Part shown: in pieces, positions 1 to 9,307 of the stretch
Position numbering within the stretch: position 1 is the first letter of the stretch
Layout of the letters: each line of letters begins with the position of its first letter
Source: Comamonadaceae bacterium
GTDB taxonomy: Bacteria > Pseudomonadota > Gammaproteobacteria > Burkholderiales > Burkholderiaceae_C
Length of the DNA: 54,611 nucleotides
Direction of reading: 5' to 3'
NCBI GenBank assembly: GCA_947450695.1
Contig: CANFWV010000017.1
Span: 1 to 54,611, forward strand
The notes under the pieces: generated by a model
Seen by the model: the letters and a program-made list of their open reading frames with translations, nothing else
What the model was told of the DNA's origin: nothing
The model's database searches: none
Program-made: the position numbers and the translations under genes

Positions 1-68
1 GCCTGACCGATGATGATGGGGCCGGCCCCGATGATGAGGACCGATTTAATGTCTGTGCGCTTTGGCAT
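1..68 (-). CDS. carB: Carbamoyl-phosphate synthase large subunit, N-terminal fragment
   Basis: Only the first 22 codons are inside the window. They read MPKRTDIKSVLIIGAGPIII and on, which is the characteristic start of CarB, with the glycine-rich nucleotide-binding turn of the first ATP-grasp half. CarB uses ammonia delivered by CarA, bicarbonate and two ATP to make carbamoyl phosphate for arginine and pyrimidine synthesis in the cytoplasm. The ATG follows the carA stop codon with no spacer (TAAATG), so translational coupling with carA is expected. The rest of the gene lies beyond base 1, so its integrity cannot be judged. Confidence 0.93.
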   Translation of the reverse strand, partial: MPKRTDIKSVLIIGAGPIIIGQ

Positions 69-1256
69 TTATTGAACTCCAGCAGGCGCTTGTGGCCCAG
101 CTTCCATCAACGCCGTGAAGCGGTCAAAAAGGTAGGCAATGTCGTGGGGACCCGGCGATGCTTCAGGGTGACCCTGGAAGCAGAAAGCCGGCTTGTCGGT
201 GCGGGCCAAGCCCTGCACGGTGCCGTCAAACAAGCTGACGTGCGTGGCCCGCAAATTGGCAGGCAAAGATTTTTCATCCACCGCAAAACCGTGGTTTTGG
301 CTGGTGATGCTGACGCGGTTCGTGTCCAATTCCTTGACCGGGTGGTTGGCACCGTGGTGGCCAAACTTCATCTTGAAGGTTTGGGCGCCACTGGCCAAGG
401 CCATGATCTGATGACCGAGACAAATACCGAAGGTTGGAATACCAGTTTCGATCAACTCGCGCGCAGCAGCAATTGCATACTCGCAAGGCTGCGGATCGCC
501 CGGGCCATTAGACAGAAAAATACCATCCGGATTCAACTTGAGGACGGCTGCCGCCGAAGTTTGCGCCGGCACCACGGTGACGCGGGCACCGCGCTCGGCC
601 AGCATGCGAAGAATGTTTTTCTTCACGCCAAAGTCGAGCGCCACCACATGAAACTTAGATACGGTTTGGACGCCGTAGCCCGAGCCGAGCTTCCACTCGG
701 TTTCAGTCCATTCGTAGGCTTGGCTGGTCGACACGACCTTGGCCAAGTCGAGGCCCGACATGTTCGGCGCCGCTTGCGCTGAGGCAACCGCCTTGCCAAT
801 CAGCGCTGGCGTGGCGGTCTCGCCAGCGGCCAGCGCCAAGATGCAACCGTTTTGCGCCCCTTTTGAGCGCAAATGACGCGTCAACTGGCGCGTGTCGATG
901 TTGGCAATCGCCACCATGCCTTGGCTGACAAGGTAGTCAGACAGCGTGGCCGTTTGGCGAAAGTTTGACGCGATAAGCGGCAGGTCTTTGATGATGAGTC
1001 CGGCGGCATGGACTTTATTGGCTTCAACGTCCTCAAGATTGACGCCGTAATTGCCAATGTGCGGATACGTGAGAGTCACGATCTGCTGGCAATAGCTCGG
1101 GTCAGTGAGGATTTCCTGGTAGCCGGACATGGCGGTGTTGAACACCACCTCTCCGACAGTGGAGCCAGCGGCTCCAATGGAATTGCCGATAAAGACTGTG
1201 CCGTCTGCGAGCGCCAAAATGGCGGAAGGGTAGGTTCCCTGTAGAGACAAAAGCAC
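69..1256 (-). CDS. carA: Carbamoyl-phosphate synthase small (glutaminase) subunit
   Basis: CarA hydrolyses glutamine and passes ammonia to CarB. The N-terminal half has the family-specific CPSase domain ([18 protein letters not shown] at the start, then [17 protein letters not shown]). The C-terminal half is a class I glutamine amidotransferase with nucleophile cysteine in GICLGHQ and the His/Glu pair in [13 protein letters not shown]. The open frame extends upstream to 1319, but a GTG at 1256 is the better start: it has GGAG a few bases upstream, and it puts LLSLQGTYP at the N-terminus, as in homologues. That gives 395 residues, near the normal CarA length. It forms an operon with carB directly downstream. 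A TATAAT element lies about 130 bases upstream of the start. Confidence 0.95.
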   Translation of the reverse strand: MLLSLQGTYPSAILALADGTVFIGNSIGAAGSTVGEVVFNTAMSGYQEILTDPSYCQQIVTLTYPHIGNYGVNLEDVEANKVHAAGLIIKDLPLIASNFRQTATLSDYLVSQGMVAIANIDTRQLTRHLRSKGAQNGCILALAAGETATPALIGKAVASAQAAPNMSGLDLAKVVSTSQAYEWTETEWKLGSGYGVQTVSKFHVVALDFGVKKNILRMLAERGARVTVVPAQTSAAAVLKLNPDGIFLSNGPGDPQPCEYAIAAARELIETGIPTFGICLGHQIMALASGAQTFKMKFGHHGANHPVKELDTNRVSITSQNHGFAVDEKSLPANLRATHVSLFDGTVQGLARTDKPAFCFQGHPEASPGPHDIAYLFDRFTALMEAGPQAPAGVQ

Positions 1257-1388
1257 TGGGTTCTCCGGGTGGTGACGGTTCGCCCAAGCGTGCGCAAAAA
1301 GGTCCCGATGAGGACGCAAATTGACGGCTATGTGAGGGTGTTGGCTTGACTCGGCGCTCGGGCAAAGCTGGGTTTAGAAAAGCCACTG

Positions 1389-1394
1389 ATTATA
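1389..1394 (-). promoter_or_regulatory. Probable carAB -10 element
   Basis: On the minus strand the hexamer TATAAT lies between the end of the methyltransferase gene and carA. A good -35 hexamer is not obvious at 16-18 bases upstream. Transcription from here would give a leader of about 125 nt before the GTG of carA, long enough for pyrimidine- or arginine-responsive control, although I see no clear attenuator. Confidence 0.45.
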
Positions 1395-1417
1395 GCCGAG
1401 CAAAACTTAACCTGAGG

Positions 1418-2209
1418 CTATCGACTGACCGTCGTTGCACTTGCATACAGACAGATCGCGGCGGCGGCGCCCACATTCAAAGATTCTTCACCGCCCGGCT
1501 GGGCAATGCGCACCGAGACTTGCGCCCGTGCCATCAAGGCCGAGCTCACGCCCTGCCCTTCATGACCCATGACCCATGCGCATGGCAACGGCAAATCTTG
1601 TTCGTGCAAATAGGCGCCTTCGTGGGAGCTCGTCACGACCAAAGGCACGCTCAAAGCGAGGAGTGCATCAGCTTCCAGCCCTTCAATCAGTTGAAGCCCG
1701 AAGTGCGCGCCCATCCCTGCCCGCAGCACTTTGGGCGACCACAAGGCCGCTGTACCCTTCAAGGCGACGACCTGTTTGAATCCGAATGCAGCGGCGCTGC
1801 GCAAGATCGAACCCACATTGCCTGCGTCTTGCACGCGATCCAGAATGACCGTCGCAACATCGGGTAACAATGGTGCAGTCGCTGGCAAAACCATGACAAA
1901 ACCCATGGGCGCGGGCGACTCCAAACCGCTAAATTCAGACCACAACGCATCCGCAATGACCAACGTTTTAACGGCTGATGCAGCCCATTCAGCAGGTGCC
2001 TTTGGCCAATAAGACTCTGAAAAAATGGCGATCTGGGGCGAGAGACCCCGGGCCAATGCAGCCCGGCACAAGTGATCGCCTTCCAGCCAGAGCAGCCCCT
2101 CTTTGCGGTAAGCCGTGCTCTCATGGGCGAGCTTTTTCAGCGTCTTGATAAAGGAGTTGGCGCGCGAAGCGATGTGCGTCACCGAAGCTTGATTCTCAAG
2201 GTAGGTCAT
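1418..2209 (-). CDS. TrmH/SpoU-family RNA 2'-O-methyltransferase
   Basis: This is a SPOUT-class methyltransferase, expected to use S-adenosylmethionine to methylate a ribose in rRNA or tRNA; the target nucleotide cannot be told from sequence. All three SpoU motifs are present: [19 protein letters not shown] (motif 1), [12 protein letters not shown] (motif 2) and [19 protein letters not shown] (motif 3), the last two forming the trefoil-knot cofactor site. The N-terminal part ([20 protein letters not shown]) resembles the substrate-binding domain of the RlmB/TsnR type. The frame stays open to 2359, but the ATG at 2209 overlaps the rnhB stop as ATGA and gives 263 residues, so it is chosen. It is the last gene of the large envelope operon. 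Confidence 0.88.
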   Translation of the reverse strand: MTYLENQASVTHIASRANSFIKTLKKLAHESTAYRKEGLLWLEGDHLCRAALARGLSPQIAIFSESYWPKAPAEWAASAVKTLVIADALWSEFSGLESPAPMGFVMVLPATAPLLPDVATVILDRVQDAGNVGSILRSAAAFGFKQVVALKGTAALWSPKVLRAGMGAHFGLQLIEGLEADALLALSVPLVVTSSHEGAYLHEQDLPLPCAWVMGHEGQGVSSALMARAQVSVRIAQPGGEESLNVGAAAAICLYASATTVSR

Positions 2210-2823
2210 TTCAGCACCTCGGCCACGGGGCGAAACGTTCGCCGATGTTGTGGACAAGCGCCGTGTTCCCGCAGTGCCGCTAAATGCTCGGCAGTGCCGT
2301 AACCCTTGTGCGTGGCAAAACCGTACTGGGGGTACTCCAAATGAAACTCTTGGCACCAACGATCGCGCCAGACCTTGGCCAAAATAGAGGCGGCAGAAAT
2401 AGCCGGCACCAAGGCATCACCACCGACTATCGCTTCAGCGACGATCACCAGCGTCGGAATACGGTTGCCATCTACCAGTACTTTGGCCGGTTTCAAGCGC
2501 AGCCCTTCGACCGCGCGTTTCATGGCCAGCATCGTCGCCTGCAAAATATTGATCTCGTCAATTTCTTCAACGGTTGCTTGCGCTATGGAAAAGCACAAGG
2601 CCTTGGCGCGAATTTCGTCGTAGAGCTTCTCGCGACGCAGGGCGGTCAGCACTTTCGAATCGGCCAAGCCCTTGATCGGGTGCAAGTCATCAAGAATCAC
2701 CGCCGCCGCTACCACGGGCCCCATCAACGGGCCGCGCCCAGCTTCATCCACCCCGGCGACCAAGCCAGGCGTGTCCCAGACGAATGGCGCTTGTTCAGCC
2801 TTCAAGAATTTTTTGGATCGCAT
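2206..2823 (-). CDS. rnhB: Ribonuclease HII
   Basis: RNase HII cuts the RNA strand of RNA-DNA hybrids and removes single ribonucleotides misincorporated into DNA. The diagnostic metal-binding motif is [19 protein letters not shown] near residue 25, and a further acidic residue lies in [10 protein letters not shown]. The frame continues upstream to 3000 inside lpxB, but those extra residues do not resemble the family. The ATG at 2823 ([17 protein letters not shown]) gives about 205 residues, the usual size, and overlaps the 3' end of lpxB by 29 bases. Its stop overlaps the next gene as ATGA. Placement after lpxB is a common proteobacterial arrangement. Confidence 0.94.
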   Translation of the reverse strand: MRSKKFLKAEQAPFVWDTPGLVAGVDEAGRGPLMGPVVAAAVILDDLHPIKGLADSKVLTALRREKLYDEIRAKALCFSIAQATVEEIDEINILQATMLAMKRAVEGLRLKPAKVLVDGNRIPTLVIVAEAIVGGDALVPAISAASILAKVWRDRWCQEFHLEYPQYGFATHKGYGTAEHLAALREHGACPQHRRTFRPVAEVLK

Positions 2824-3991
2824 CGGTTGCCAGTTGAGCTGTGTCGCGTTGCAATTGCACATGCAAGGCGCTGAATTTATCTTGAACACTGCGTATTTTC
2901 TCAGGTGCAGACACTGCTGCCTCCAACCATTCGATGACAGCTGCAGCCAGCGCAGGCGGCGATGCTGCGTCTTGCAGCAACTCGGGCACAACAAACTCAC
3001 CGCACAGAATGTTCGGTAGGCCCACCCAAGGTTGCAGCTGCTTACGCCGCATGATTTGCCATGATATCCAGTTCATGTTGTAGGCAATCACCATCGGTCG
3101 CTTGAACAAGGCCGCCTCTAGCGTCGCCGTGCCGCTGGCGATCAAGGTCACATCGCAAGCCGCCAACACCGTGTGCGACTGACCCTCAACGATCTTAACG
3201 AGACCCAGCACACCGGCAGCTGTTGCGGCACGCTCGATGTCAGCCTTTAAAGTAGGAATGGCGGGCACGACGAATTGCGTGCCGGGTTGTGCCTTGGCAA
3301 TCAGAGACACCGCCTTGAAAAAGCGCGCGGCTAAATACTGAACTTCTGATTGCCTGCTGCCTGGCAGCACCGCCACCACTGGGTGCTCTGCCGATAAACC
3401 TAAGGCAGCGCGTGCGGCACCTTGGTTAGGCCGCATCGGGATCACGTTGGCCAGCGGGTGGCCGACATAGGTGGCAGCAATGCCATGCTGCGCCAACAAC
3501 GCAGGCTCAAAAGGAAAAATGCACAAGACATGGTCGACACTGCGCCTGATTTTTTCAACCCGTTCAGCCCGCCATGCCCACACCGAGGGGCTCACAAAGT
3601 GCACGGTTTTGATCCCTGCAGAGCGCAAGGACGCCTCTAGATCCAGATTGAAATCGGGGGCGTCAACGCCGATGAAAAGGTCAGGCCGACTAGCCAGCAA
3701 GTGGGTTTTGAGCTGCTCGCGAATTCCGACGATTTCGCGGTAATGGCGCAGCACCTCGACATAGCCGCGCACCGCAAGCTTATAGCTCGGCCAGTGCGCT
3801 TTGAAACCTCGGGCCTGCATATGCGGTCCACCAATGCCTTCAGATTGCACTTTGGGCCATCGTGCCTTGAAGCCGTCGAGCAACAAGCCCGCGAGCAAGT
3901 CGCCGGAGGTTTCGCCGGCAACCATTGCGATGTAAGGTGCGGGCAACTCCCCGTGCGTCAGCCCGGCGGCTGAAGGCGGAGCGATAGACAT
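2795..3991 (-). CDS. lpxB: Lipid-A-disaccharide synthase
   Basis: LpxB is a peripheral inner-membrane glycosyltransferase (GT19). It joins UDP-2,3-diacylglucosamine and lipid X to form the tetraacyl disaccharide of lipid A. Family landmarks are [13 protein letters not shown] near residue 23, [22 protein letters not shown] and the nucleotide-binding region [12 protein letters not shown], followed by [12 protein letters not shown] and WVGLPNIL. The length of 398 residues is normal. It starts 7 bases after the stop of lpxA, and its 3' end overlaps rnhB. It belongs to the lpxD-fabZ-lpxA-lpxB block that makes the early lipid A intermediates. Confidence 0.96.
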   Translation of the reverse strand: MSIAPPSAAGLTHGELPAPYIAMVAGETSGDLLAGLLLDGFKARWPKVQSEGIGGPHMQARGFKAHWPSYKLAVRGYVEVLRHYREIVGIREQLKTHLLASRPDLFIGVDAPDFNLDLEASLRSAGIKTVHFVSPSVWAWRAERVEKIRRSVDHVLCIFPFEPALLAQHGIAATYVGHPLANVIPMRPNQGAARAALGLSAEHPVVAVLPGSRQSEVQYLAARFFKAVSLIAKAQPGTQFVVPAIPTLKADIERAATAAGVLGLVKIVEGQSHTVLAACDVTLIASGTATLEAALFKRPMVIAYNMNWISWQIMRRKQLQPWVGLPNILCGEFVVPELLQDAASPPALAAAVIEWLEAAVSAPEKIRSVQDKFSALHVQLQRDTAQLATDAIQKILEG

Positions 3992-3998
3992 GCGAAAA

Positions 3999-4808
3999 CT
4001 AACGGACGATACCGCGTTGCGGCGAGGTCTGGGCCAAGAAATCCAACATCATGGCGACATCGGCGGCCGCGGTCGGATGGCCTAGAGACAGCTCGGCGAT
4101 ACGGACCTTGGCCTGCTCCAGCGTCAGGTCATCGCGGTACAACGCGCGCTGCATGGCCTTGACGGCAGCAACACGCTCTGGCGAAAAACCACGGCGACGC
4201 AAGCCTTCGTAATTCATCGAACGCGCACCTGCTGGCTGCCCCTGACACATCACGTACGGCGGCAAATCAGCGAACAGCAAAGAGCACATCGCCGTCATGC
4301 TGTGCGCACCCAAGCGTACGAACTGATGCACTACCGTGAAGCCGCCCAAGATAACCCAGTCACCCACGTGCACGTGACCGGCGAGTTGCGAGTTGTTGGC
4401 AAAAATAGTGTGGTTGCCGACAACGCAGTCATGCGCTAGATGCACATAGGCCATGATCCAATTGTCATTGCCAACGCTCGTCACACCGGTGTCGCCGGGC
4501 GAACCGATGTTGAGTGTGCAGAACTCACGGATGGTGTTGCGGTCGCCGATCCGTAACTCGCAAGGCTCACCCGCATATTTTTTGTCTTGCGGAATCGCGC
4601 CAATGGAGTTGAACTGAAAAATCTGGTTATCACGGCCAATCGTGGTGTGGCCTTCAACCACACAATGCGCGCCGATGGTGGTGCCGGCACCGACCTTCAC
4701 GTGCGGGCCAACCACACTGTACGGTCCGACACTGACAGTGCTGTCCAGTTGCGCGCGCGGATCAATCAGCGCAGTGGAGTGGATGCCGGTGACCACAGCT
4801 TTATCCAT
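3999..4808 (-). CDS. lpxA: UDP-N-acetylglucosamine acyltransferase
   Basis: LpxA transfers a 3-hydroxyacyl chain from acyl carrier protein to the 3-OH of UDP-GlcNAc, the first step of lipid A synthesis. The sequence is a left-handed beta-helix protein with hexapeptide repeats ([33 protein letters not shown]), the catalytic-histidine region [12 protein letters not shown] and the C-terminal helical part beginning at [13 protein letters not shown]. The ATG at 4808 is preferred over the longer frame to 4850 because it overlaps the fabZ stop by one base (TGATG) and gives 269 residues, close to the 262 of E. coli. It is followed directly by lpxB. Confidence 0.96.
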   Translation of the reverse strand: MDKAVVTGIHSTALIDPRAQLDSTVSVGPYSVVGPHVKVGAGTTIGAHCVVEGHTTIGRDNQIFQFNSIGAIPQDKKYAGEPCELRIGDRNTIREFCTLNIGSPGDTGVTSVGNDNWIMAYVHLAHDCVVGNHTIFANNSQLAGHVHVGDWVILGGFTVVHQFVRLGAHSMTAMCSLLFADLPPYVMCQGQPAGARSMNYEGLRRRGFSPERVAAVKAMQRALYRDDLTLEQAKVRIAELSLGHPTAAADVAMMLDFLAQTSPQRGIVR

Positions 4809-5248
4809 CAGGGCAGCGTGCGCATGGTGCACATCAGCTCGGCTTCGCAAGCGACCAAGTCATTGACCCGAGCGGTGCCTTTGAACTTAAAAATGCCCGA
4901 CTTCATCCGGTCTAAAGATACCTCCATGATGAGTTGGTCACCCGGCTCCACAGGGCGCTTGAAGCGCGCCCCGTCAATGCCGGCGAAGTAATAAACAGTC
5001 TTGTCATCAGGCGTGGTGCCCAAAGTGTCAAACGCTAGCAATGCAGCGACTTGCGCCATCGCTTCAAGGATCAGCACGCCCGGCATGACCGGGTGGTGGG
5101 GAAAGTGACCGCCAAAAAATGGCTCGTTGATGGTCACGTTCTTCAGCGCCTTGATTCGCTTCCCCTTTTCAACTTCAAGCACGCGATCCACTAACAGAAA
5201 GGGATAACGGTGCGGGAGTTGCTTGAGAATTTGGTGAATATCCATCAT
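4808..5248 (-). CDS. fabZ: 3-hydroxyacyl-ACP dehydratase FabZ
   Basis: FabZ dehydrates 3-hydroxyacyl-ACP to trans-2-enoyl-ACP in type II fatty acid synthesis. It competes with LpxA and LpxD for hydroxyacyl-ACP, which explains its place between them. The 146-residue hot-dog protein has the catalytic His in [11 protein letters not shown] and the catalytic Glu in [11 protein letters not shown]. The N-terminal [20 protein letters not shown] is typical. It overlaps lpxD by four bases (ATGA) at its start and lpxA by one base at its end, so coordinate translation of acyl-chain supply and use is likely. Confidence 0.96.
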   Translation of the reverse strand: MMDIHQILKQLPHRYPFLLVDRVLEVEKGKRIKALKNVTINEPFFGGHFPHHPVMPGVLILEAMAQVAALLAFDTLGTTPDDKTVYYFAGIDGARFKRPVEPGDQLIMEVSLDRMKSGIFKFKGTARVNDLVACEAELMCTMRTLP

Positions 5249-6357
5249 GATTTTTCTTTGGTTTTTAGCGACACAGTCTTGGGCTGTTCTGCGGTCTGCT
5301 CTTGTTGCTCTTGGAGTTGTTCAGCGATCTTTTTTTCGACCTGTTTCAAGCGGTCGCGCAGGTTGTGCAGCTGCTTCAGTGTGGCTGCATTTTTTTCCCA
5401 CGCAGCATTGTCGTCGATGGGAAAGAAGCCGGTGTAGTGGCCTGGCTTCAGAATTGAGCGCGTGACCACTGAAGCCGCCGAGACATTCACATGGTCGGCC
5501 AAGCGCAAATGGCCGAGCACCACCGCTCCACCGCCAATCGTGCAGTGCGCGCCAATGTGCGCGCTGCCCGCCACACCGACGCAACCAGCCATCGCCGTGT
5601 GCTGCCCGACATGTACGTTGTGGCCAATTTGAATCAGGTTGTCGAGTTTGACGCCGTCTTCTATCACCGTGTCTCCGAGTGCACCGCGGTCAATGCAAGT
5701 GTTAGCGCCAATCTCGACGTCGTTGCCGATGCGTACGGCACCCAGTTGTTCGATTTTTTCCCAGCGGCCGGCGTGTGGCGCAAAGCCAAAACCATCCGAG
5801 CCGATGACTACACCGGCATGCAGAATGCAGCGTTCGCCGAGCTGGCAGCGGTCACCGAGAGTGACTCGCGCAGCCAGACGGCTGTGCGCGCCAACAACGG
5901 TATCTCGCCCGATGACGCAATGTTCGCCGAGCCTCGCTCCAGCTCCAATCACTGCGCCGGCACCAAGGTAAACGAAGGCGGCAACCGAGACGCCCTCACC
6001 CAGCTCGGCTAATGGGTCAATGAAAGCCGAAGGATGGATGCCCGAAAACTCTTTCGGTTCATGGTGCCGTTTCCAGACCTGCGTGACGCGGGCGAAATAC
6101 CGGTAAGGATCCGCCACTACGATGCAGCCACCACGCGCTAAAGCGGCCTCCTTCAAGACAGGCGAGACGATCACGCAAGCGGCCTCAGAAGCGGCCAACT
6201 TATTCAAGTATTTTGGATGGCTGAGAAAAGAAAGATCAGCAAGCTCAGCGTCCTCAATGGGTGCGAGCTTATCAATCAGGGCGTCTGGGTCGGCGAAAAG
6301 TGTAGCCTCGAACTCATCCGCTAGAGAATCGAAAATAGCGCCCAAGCGCAAGGTCAC
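5245..6357 (-). CDS. lpxD: UDP-3-O-(3-hydroxyacyl)glucosamine N-acyltransferase
   Basis: LpxD adds the N-linked hydroxyacyl chain to UDP-3-O-acylglucosamine, the third step of lipid A synthesis. Visible parts are the uridine-binding N-terminal domain ([14 protein letters not shown]), the long hexapeptide-repeat beta-helix from about residue 105 to 310, and the catalytic His region [12 protein letters not shown]. Beyond the core, the last 50 or so residues form a charged helix predicted to be coiled coil ([20 protein letters not shown], then Gln/Glu-rich), a longer tail than in the E. coli protein. Its gene lies 21 bases after skp and overlaps fabZ, the standard order. Confidence 0.95.
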   Translation of the reverse strand: MTLRLGAIFDSLADEFEATLFADPDALIDKLAPIEDAELADLSFLSHPKYLNKLAASEAACVIVSPVLKEAALARGGCIVVADPYRYFARVTQVWKRHHEPKEFSGIHPSAFIDPLAELGEGVSVAAFVYLGAGAVIGAGARLGEHCVIGRDTVVGAHSRLAARVTLGDRCQLGERCILHAGVVIGSDGFGFAPHAGRWEKIEQLGAVRIGNDVEIGANTCIDRGALGDTVIEDGVKLDNLIQIGHNVHVGQHTAMAGCVGVAGSAHIGAHCTIGGGAVVLGHLRLADHVNVSAASVVTRSILKPGHYTGFFPIDDNAAWEKNAATLKQLHNLRDRLKQVEKKIAEQLQEQQEQTAEQPKTVSLKTKEKS

Positions 6358-6378
6358 GTGAGGCCGTCCTGAACAAGC

Positions 6379-6891
6379 TTAACGGCCGTTGCTGGCATTC
6401 AGCGACTTGATAACTTTGTCAGTGATATCAAGCTTTGGATTGACATAGACGGCTTCCTGCACGATGAGGTCGTACTTTTCAGCTTCTGCCAATGCCTTTA
6501 CCACTTTGTTTGCACGTTCAATGACCAGCTGCAACTCTTCGTTTTTACGGTTGTTTAGATCTTCCTGGAATTCGCGACGCTTACGCTGGAATTCCCGGTC
6601 TTGATCGACCAACTGACGCTGCCGCGTGTTGCGCTGGCTTTCCGACAAGGTCGGCGCTTCACGTTCCAGCTTTTCAGACTGTCCTTTGATCTGGGCCCCG
6701 AAATCGGCAATTTCTTTTTCTCGCTTGGTGAACTCTTGCTCCAACTTGACCTGAGCGGCCTTGGCGGAGTTGGCTTCGCGGAAGATCCGGTCCAGATTGA
6801 CGATACCCACCTTGAATTCCTGCGCGCTCGCTGTTGCGGCGGCCAAGGGCAAGAGGACACAAATAACGAGATGTCGTAGAGAGAGCTGCAT
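6379..6891 (-). CDS. skp: Periplasmic chaperone Skp/OmpH
   Basis: Skp is a trimeric periplasmic holdase that keeps unfolded outer-membrane proteins soluble on the way to the BAM complex. The 170-residue protein begins with a clear signal peptide (LRHLVICVLLPLAAATASAQ). It continues with the family's EFKVGIVNLDRIFREANSAK and a highly charged helical stretch rich in Lys, Glu, Gln and Arg (residues 45-120), the tentacle coiled coils. Its ATG overlaps the bamA stop as TAATG, so its translation is probably coupled to that of its partner BamA. lpxD follows after 21 bases. Confidence 0.93.
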   Translation of the reverse strand: MQLSLRHLVICVLLPLAAATASAQEFKVGIVNLDRIFREANSAKAAQVKLEQEFTKREKEIADFGAQIKGQSEKLEREAPTLSESQRNTRQRQLVDQDREFQRKRREFQEDLNNRKNEELQLVIERANKVVKALAEAEKYDLIVQEAVYVNPKLDITDKVIKSLNASNGR

Positions 6892-9206
6892 TAGAAGGAG
6901 GTACCAATTTGAAATTGAACGGGTTGTATTCTATCCGTAGCTTGTTTTCGGATGGGGTGGGCAAAGCCCAGCCGCAAGGGACCGACTGGCGAAATCCAGC
7001 TGATACCGACACCCACAGAGGCTCTCATTTCTGCGAAATTATAAGATTGTGCTTCGCTGAAAACGTTACCCGCATCAACGAAGGCAAACATCCGCAGGGT
7101 ACGGTCATTACCAGCCCCAGGGAAAGGCGTCATGAGCTCGCCATTGAGGGTAATTTTCTTGGCCCCGCCAATGGCTATCAGTGATCCATCTACTGTACTT
7201 GTATTTGTTGGGCCTAAAGAACCTGGCGAGAATCCGCGCACGGAGCCCAAGCCGCCTGAGTAGAAGTTTTTGAAAATAGGATAGTGTTCACCACCCAAGC
7301 CTTTGCCCCAGCCGAGTTCACCATTCAAGCCCACCGTGAACTGCTTGTTCAGCGGAATGTACTGCTGGATTTGATAAACAGTTCGAAGGTATTTCATATC
7401 GCCTGCAACGCCCCAGTCGGCATTTAGACGCTGATAGGTCCCACTGTTAGGGACCAAGGCGCTGTCGCGCTTGTCACGCGACCAACCCAGCGTCAAAGGC
7501 ACCGAGGTGCTTCTGTAGCCGAACTCATCGACTTGAATTTGCCAAGACGTTGGCAGAGCAGTGATACCCGGCTCGATAGTCAACGCCTCTAGGCCAATGC
7601 CAAAGTAAACCTTGTCAGTCTCTGTAAAAGGGACGCCAAAGCGAACACTGACACCTTTCGTCAGGAGCGCGTAATCGCCCCCCTGCCCTGTATAAGGTCG
7701 GTTCGTACGGCTGTAAATATCAAAAGCCCGAGAAACACCATCGGTCGTGAAGTAAGGGTCAACCGTGCTGAGCACGATTTGACGGTTGTACTTACTTGTA
7801 TTCACGTTGATGCCAACGTAATGACCTGTTCCAAAGAAGTTTTCCTGTTGGATACCGGCTTGCAAAGACAACTTGTCTGCACTCGAAAAACCCAGGCCTA
7901 GTGACAGATTACCCGTCGGTTTCTCTGCCACGGTCATCACCAAATCGACTTGGTCTGGCGCATTGGCAACATCTTGAGTATCAACCGCTACGTTGGTGAA
8001 GTAGCCCAAACGGTCAACGCGGTCCCTGGAGCGTTTGATGTTGTCGCCGTCGTACCACGAGGATTCAAACTGCCTGAACTCGCGACGAATGACTTCGTCT
8101 CGGGTACGGTTGTTACCTACCAAGTTAATACGACGCACATAAGCGCGCCGCGAAGGATCAGCCCGAAGCACGAAGCTCACCAAATTGGTTGTTCGATCAA
8201 TCTGTGGGACTGCTTCCACGCGGGAAAAAGCAAATCCGAAGGTACCAAAGTATTCGTTGAAGGCCTTGGTGGTTTGAGCGACCTGATCAGCGTTGTAAGA
8301 ATCGCCAGGTTTGATGGTGACGAGGGTTTTAAACTCATCCTCATGGCCTAAGTAATTCCCTTCAAGGCTGACGCCAGAGACAACGAAACGCTGACCTTCC
8401 GTGATGTTCAGCGTCACGGTGATTTCCTGCTTGTCCGGAGAAATCGCCACCTGAGTCGAATCAACACGGAAATCAAGGTAGCCACGCGTCAGGTAATAAG
8501 ACCGCAAAGTCTCGATATCAGCATTCAACTTGACACGCGAATAACGATCCGACTTGGTGTACCAACTCAACCAACCACCCGTATCGAGATCAAACAACTT
8601 GCGTAGGGTTGACTCGCTAAAATCTTTGGCGCCAACCAAGCGAATATTCTTGATCTTGGCGATTTCACCCTCGGTGATGCTGAAGGTCAAATTAACGCGA
8701 TTACGCTCGATAGGTGTGACCGTCGTGACGACCTGCACGGCATACAAACTGCGGTTAACGTACTGACGCTTAAGTTCCTGCTCGGCCTTGTCTGCAAGCG
8801 CTTTGTCAAACGGTTGACCGTCATACAGGCCGGCATCGCGCAAGGCCTTTTTCAGGATGTCCTTGTCAAATTCCTTGCTGCCAACAAATTCCACACCGGC
8901 AACGGTGGGACGTTCTTCAACAATCACAACCAACACATCACCGGTCACTTCCAAGCGCACATCTTTGAAGAGGCCCAAGGCGAACAGCGAACGAATCGCC
9001 GCAGACCCCTTGTCGTCGTTGTATATCTCGCCAACCCGCAAAGGAATGGATGCAAAAATAGTTCCAGGCTCAACCCGCTGCAAACCTTCAACGCGAATAT
9101 CGCGCACCGTGAATGGATCAACGGCCCAGGCCAGGGTAGCCGTGAGCATGCTGGTGGCCAAGACCGAAAGCGCACGGAATTTAAATCGATGAAGGTGGTG
9201 ATGCAT
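6891..9206 (-). CDS. bamA: Outer membrane protein assembly factor BamA
   Basis: BamA is the beta-barrel core of the machine that inserts outer-membrane proteins. The 771-residue precursor has a signal peptide ending near ATLAWA, five POTRA domains (first: DPFTVRDIRVEGLQRVEPGT; last ends around residue 430) and a C-terminal 16-strand barrel. Barrel landmarks include GSVRGFSPGSLGP, which corresponds to the conserved loop-6 VRGF motif, and the C-terminal strand ending in Phe (VQFQIGTSF), the signal recognised by BAM itself. It is followed by skp with a one-base stop/start overlap and preceded by rseP with a spacer of about 100 bases. Confidence 0.96.
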   Translation of the reverse strand: MHHHLHRFKFRALSVLATSMLTATLAWAVDPFTVRDIRVEGLQRVEPGTIFASIPLRVGEIYNDDKGSAAIRSLFALGLFKDVRLEVTGDVLVVIVEERPTVAGVEFVGSKEFDKDILKKALRDAGLYDGQPFDKALADKAEQELKRQYVNRSLYAVQVVTTVTPIERNRVNLTFSITEGEIAKIKNIRLVGAKDFSESTLRKLFDLDTGGWLSWYTKSDRYSRVKLNADIETLRSYYLTRGYLDFRVDSTQVAISPDKQEITVTLNITEGQRFVVSGVSLEGNYLGHEDEFKTLVTIKPGDSYNADQVAQTTKAFNEYFGTFGFAFSRVEAVPQIDRTTNLVSFVLRADPSRRAYVRRINLVGNNRTRDEVIRREFRQFESSWYDGDNIKRSRDRVDRLGYFTNVAVDTQDVANAPDQVDLVMTVAEKPTGNLSLGLGFSSADKLSLQAGIQQENFFGTGHYVGINVNTSKYNRQIVLSTVDPYFTTDGVSRAFDIYSRTNRPYTGQGGDYALLTKGVSVRFGVPFTETDKVYFGIGLEALTIEPGITALPTSWQIQVDEFGYRSTSVPLTLGWSRDKRDSALVPNSGTYQRLNADWGVAGDMKYLRTVYQIQQYIPLNKQFTVGLNGELGWGKGLGGEHYPIFKNFYSGGLGSVRGFSPGSLGPTNTSTVDGSLIAIGGAKKITLNGELMTPFPGAGNDRTLRMFAFVDAGNVFSEAQSYNFAEMRASVGVGISWISPVGPLRLGFAHPIRKQATDRIQPVQFQIGTSF

Positions 9207-9307
9207 GAAGTTCTTGAGTGAAAGCAGCTTTCAGCCAAACGGCTGGAAGTGAAAATCGGTGGTGACTTAGATGTGGAATAAATGAAACCAAATACACGCC
9301 GGAAAGC

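Noticed and set aside
72..782. 236-residue open frame on the plus strand
   Set aside because: It is antisense to carA with no family resemblance; a shadow of a high-GC coding region.
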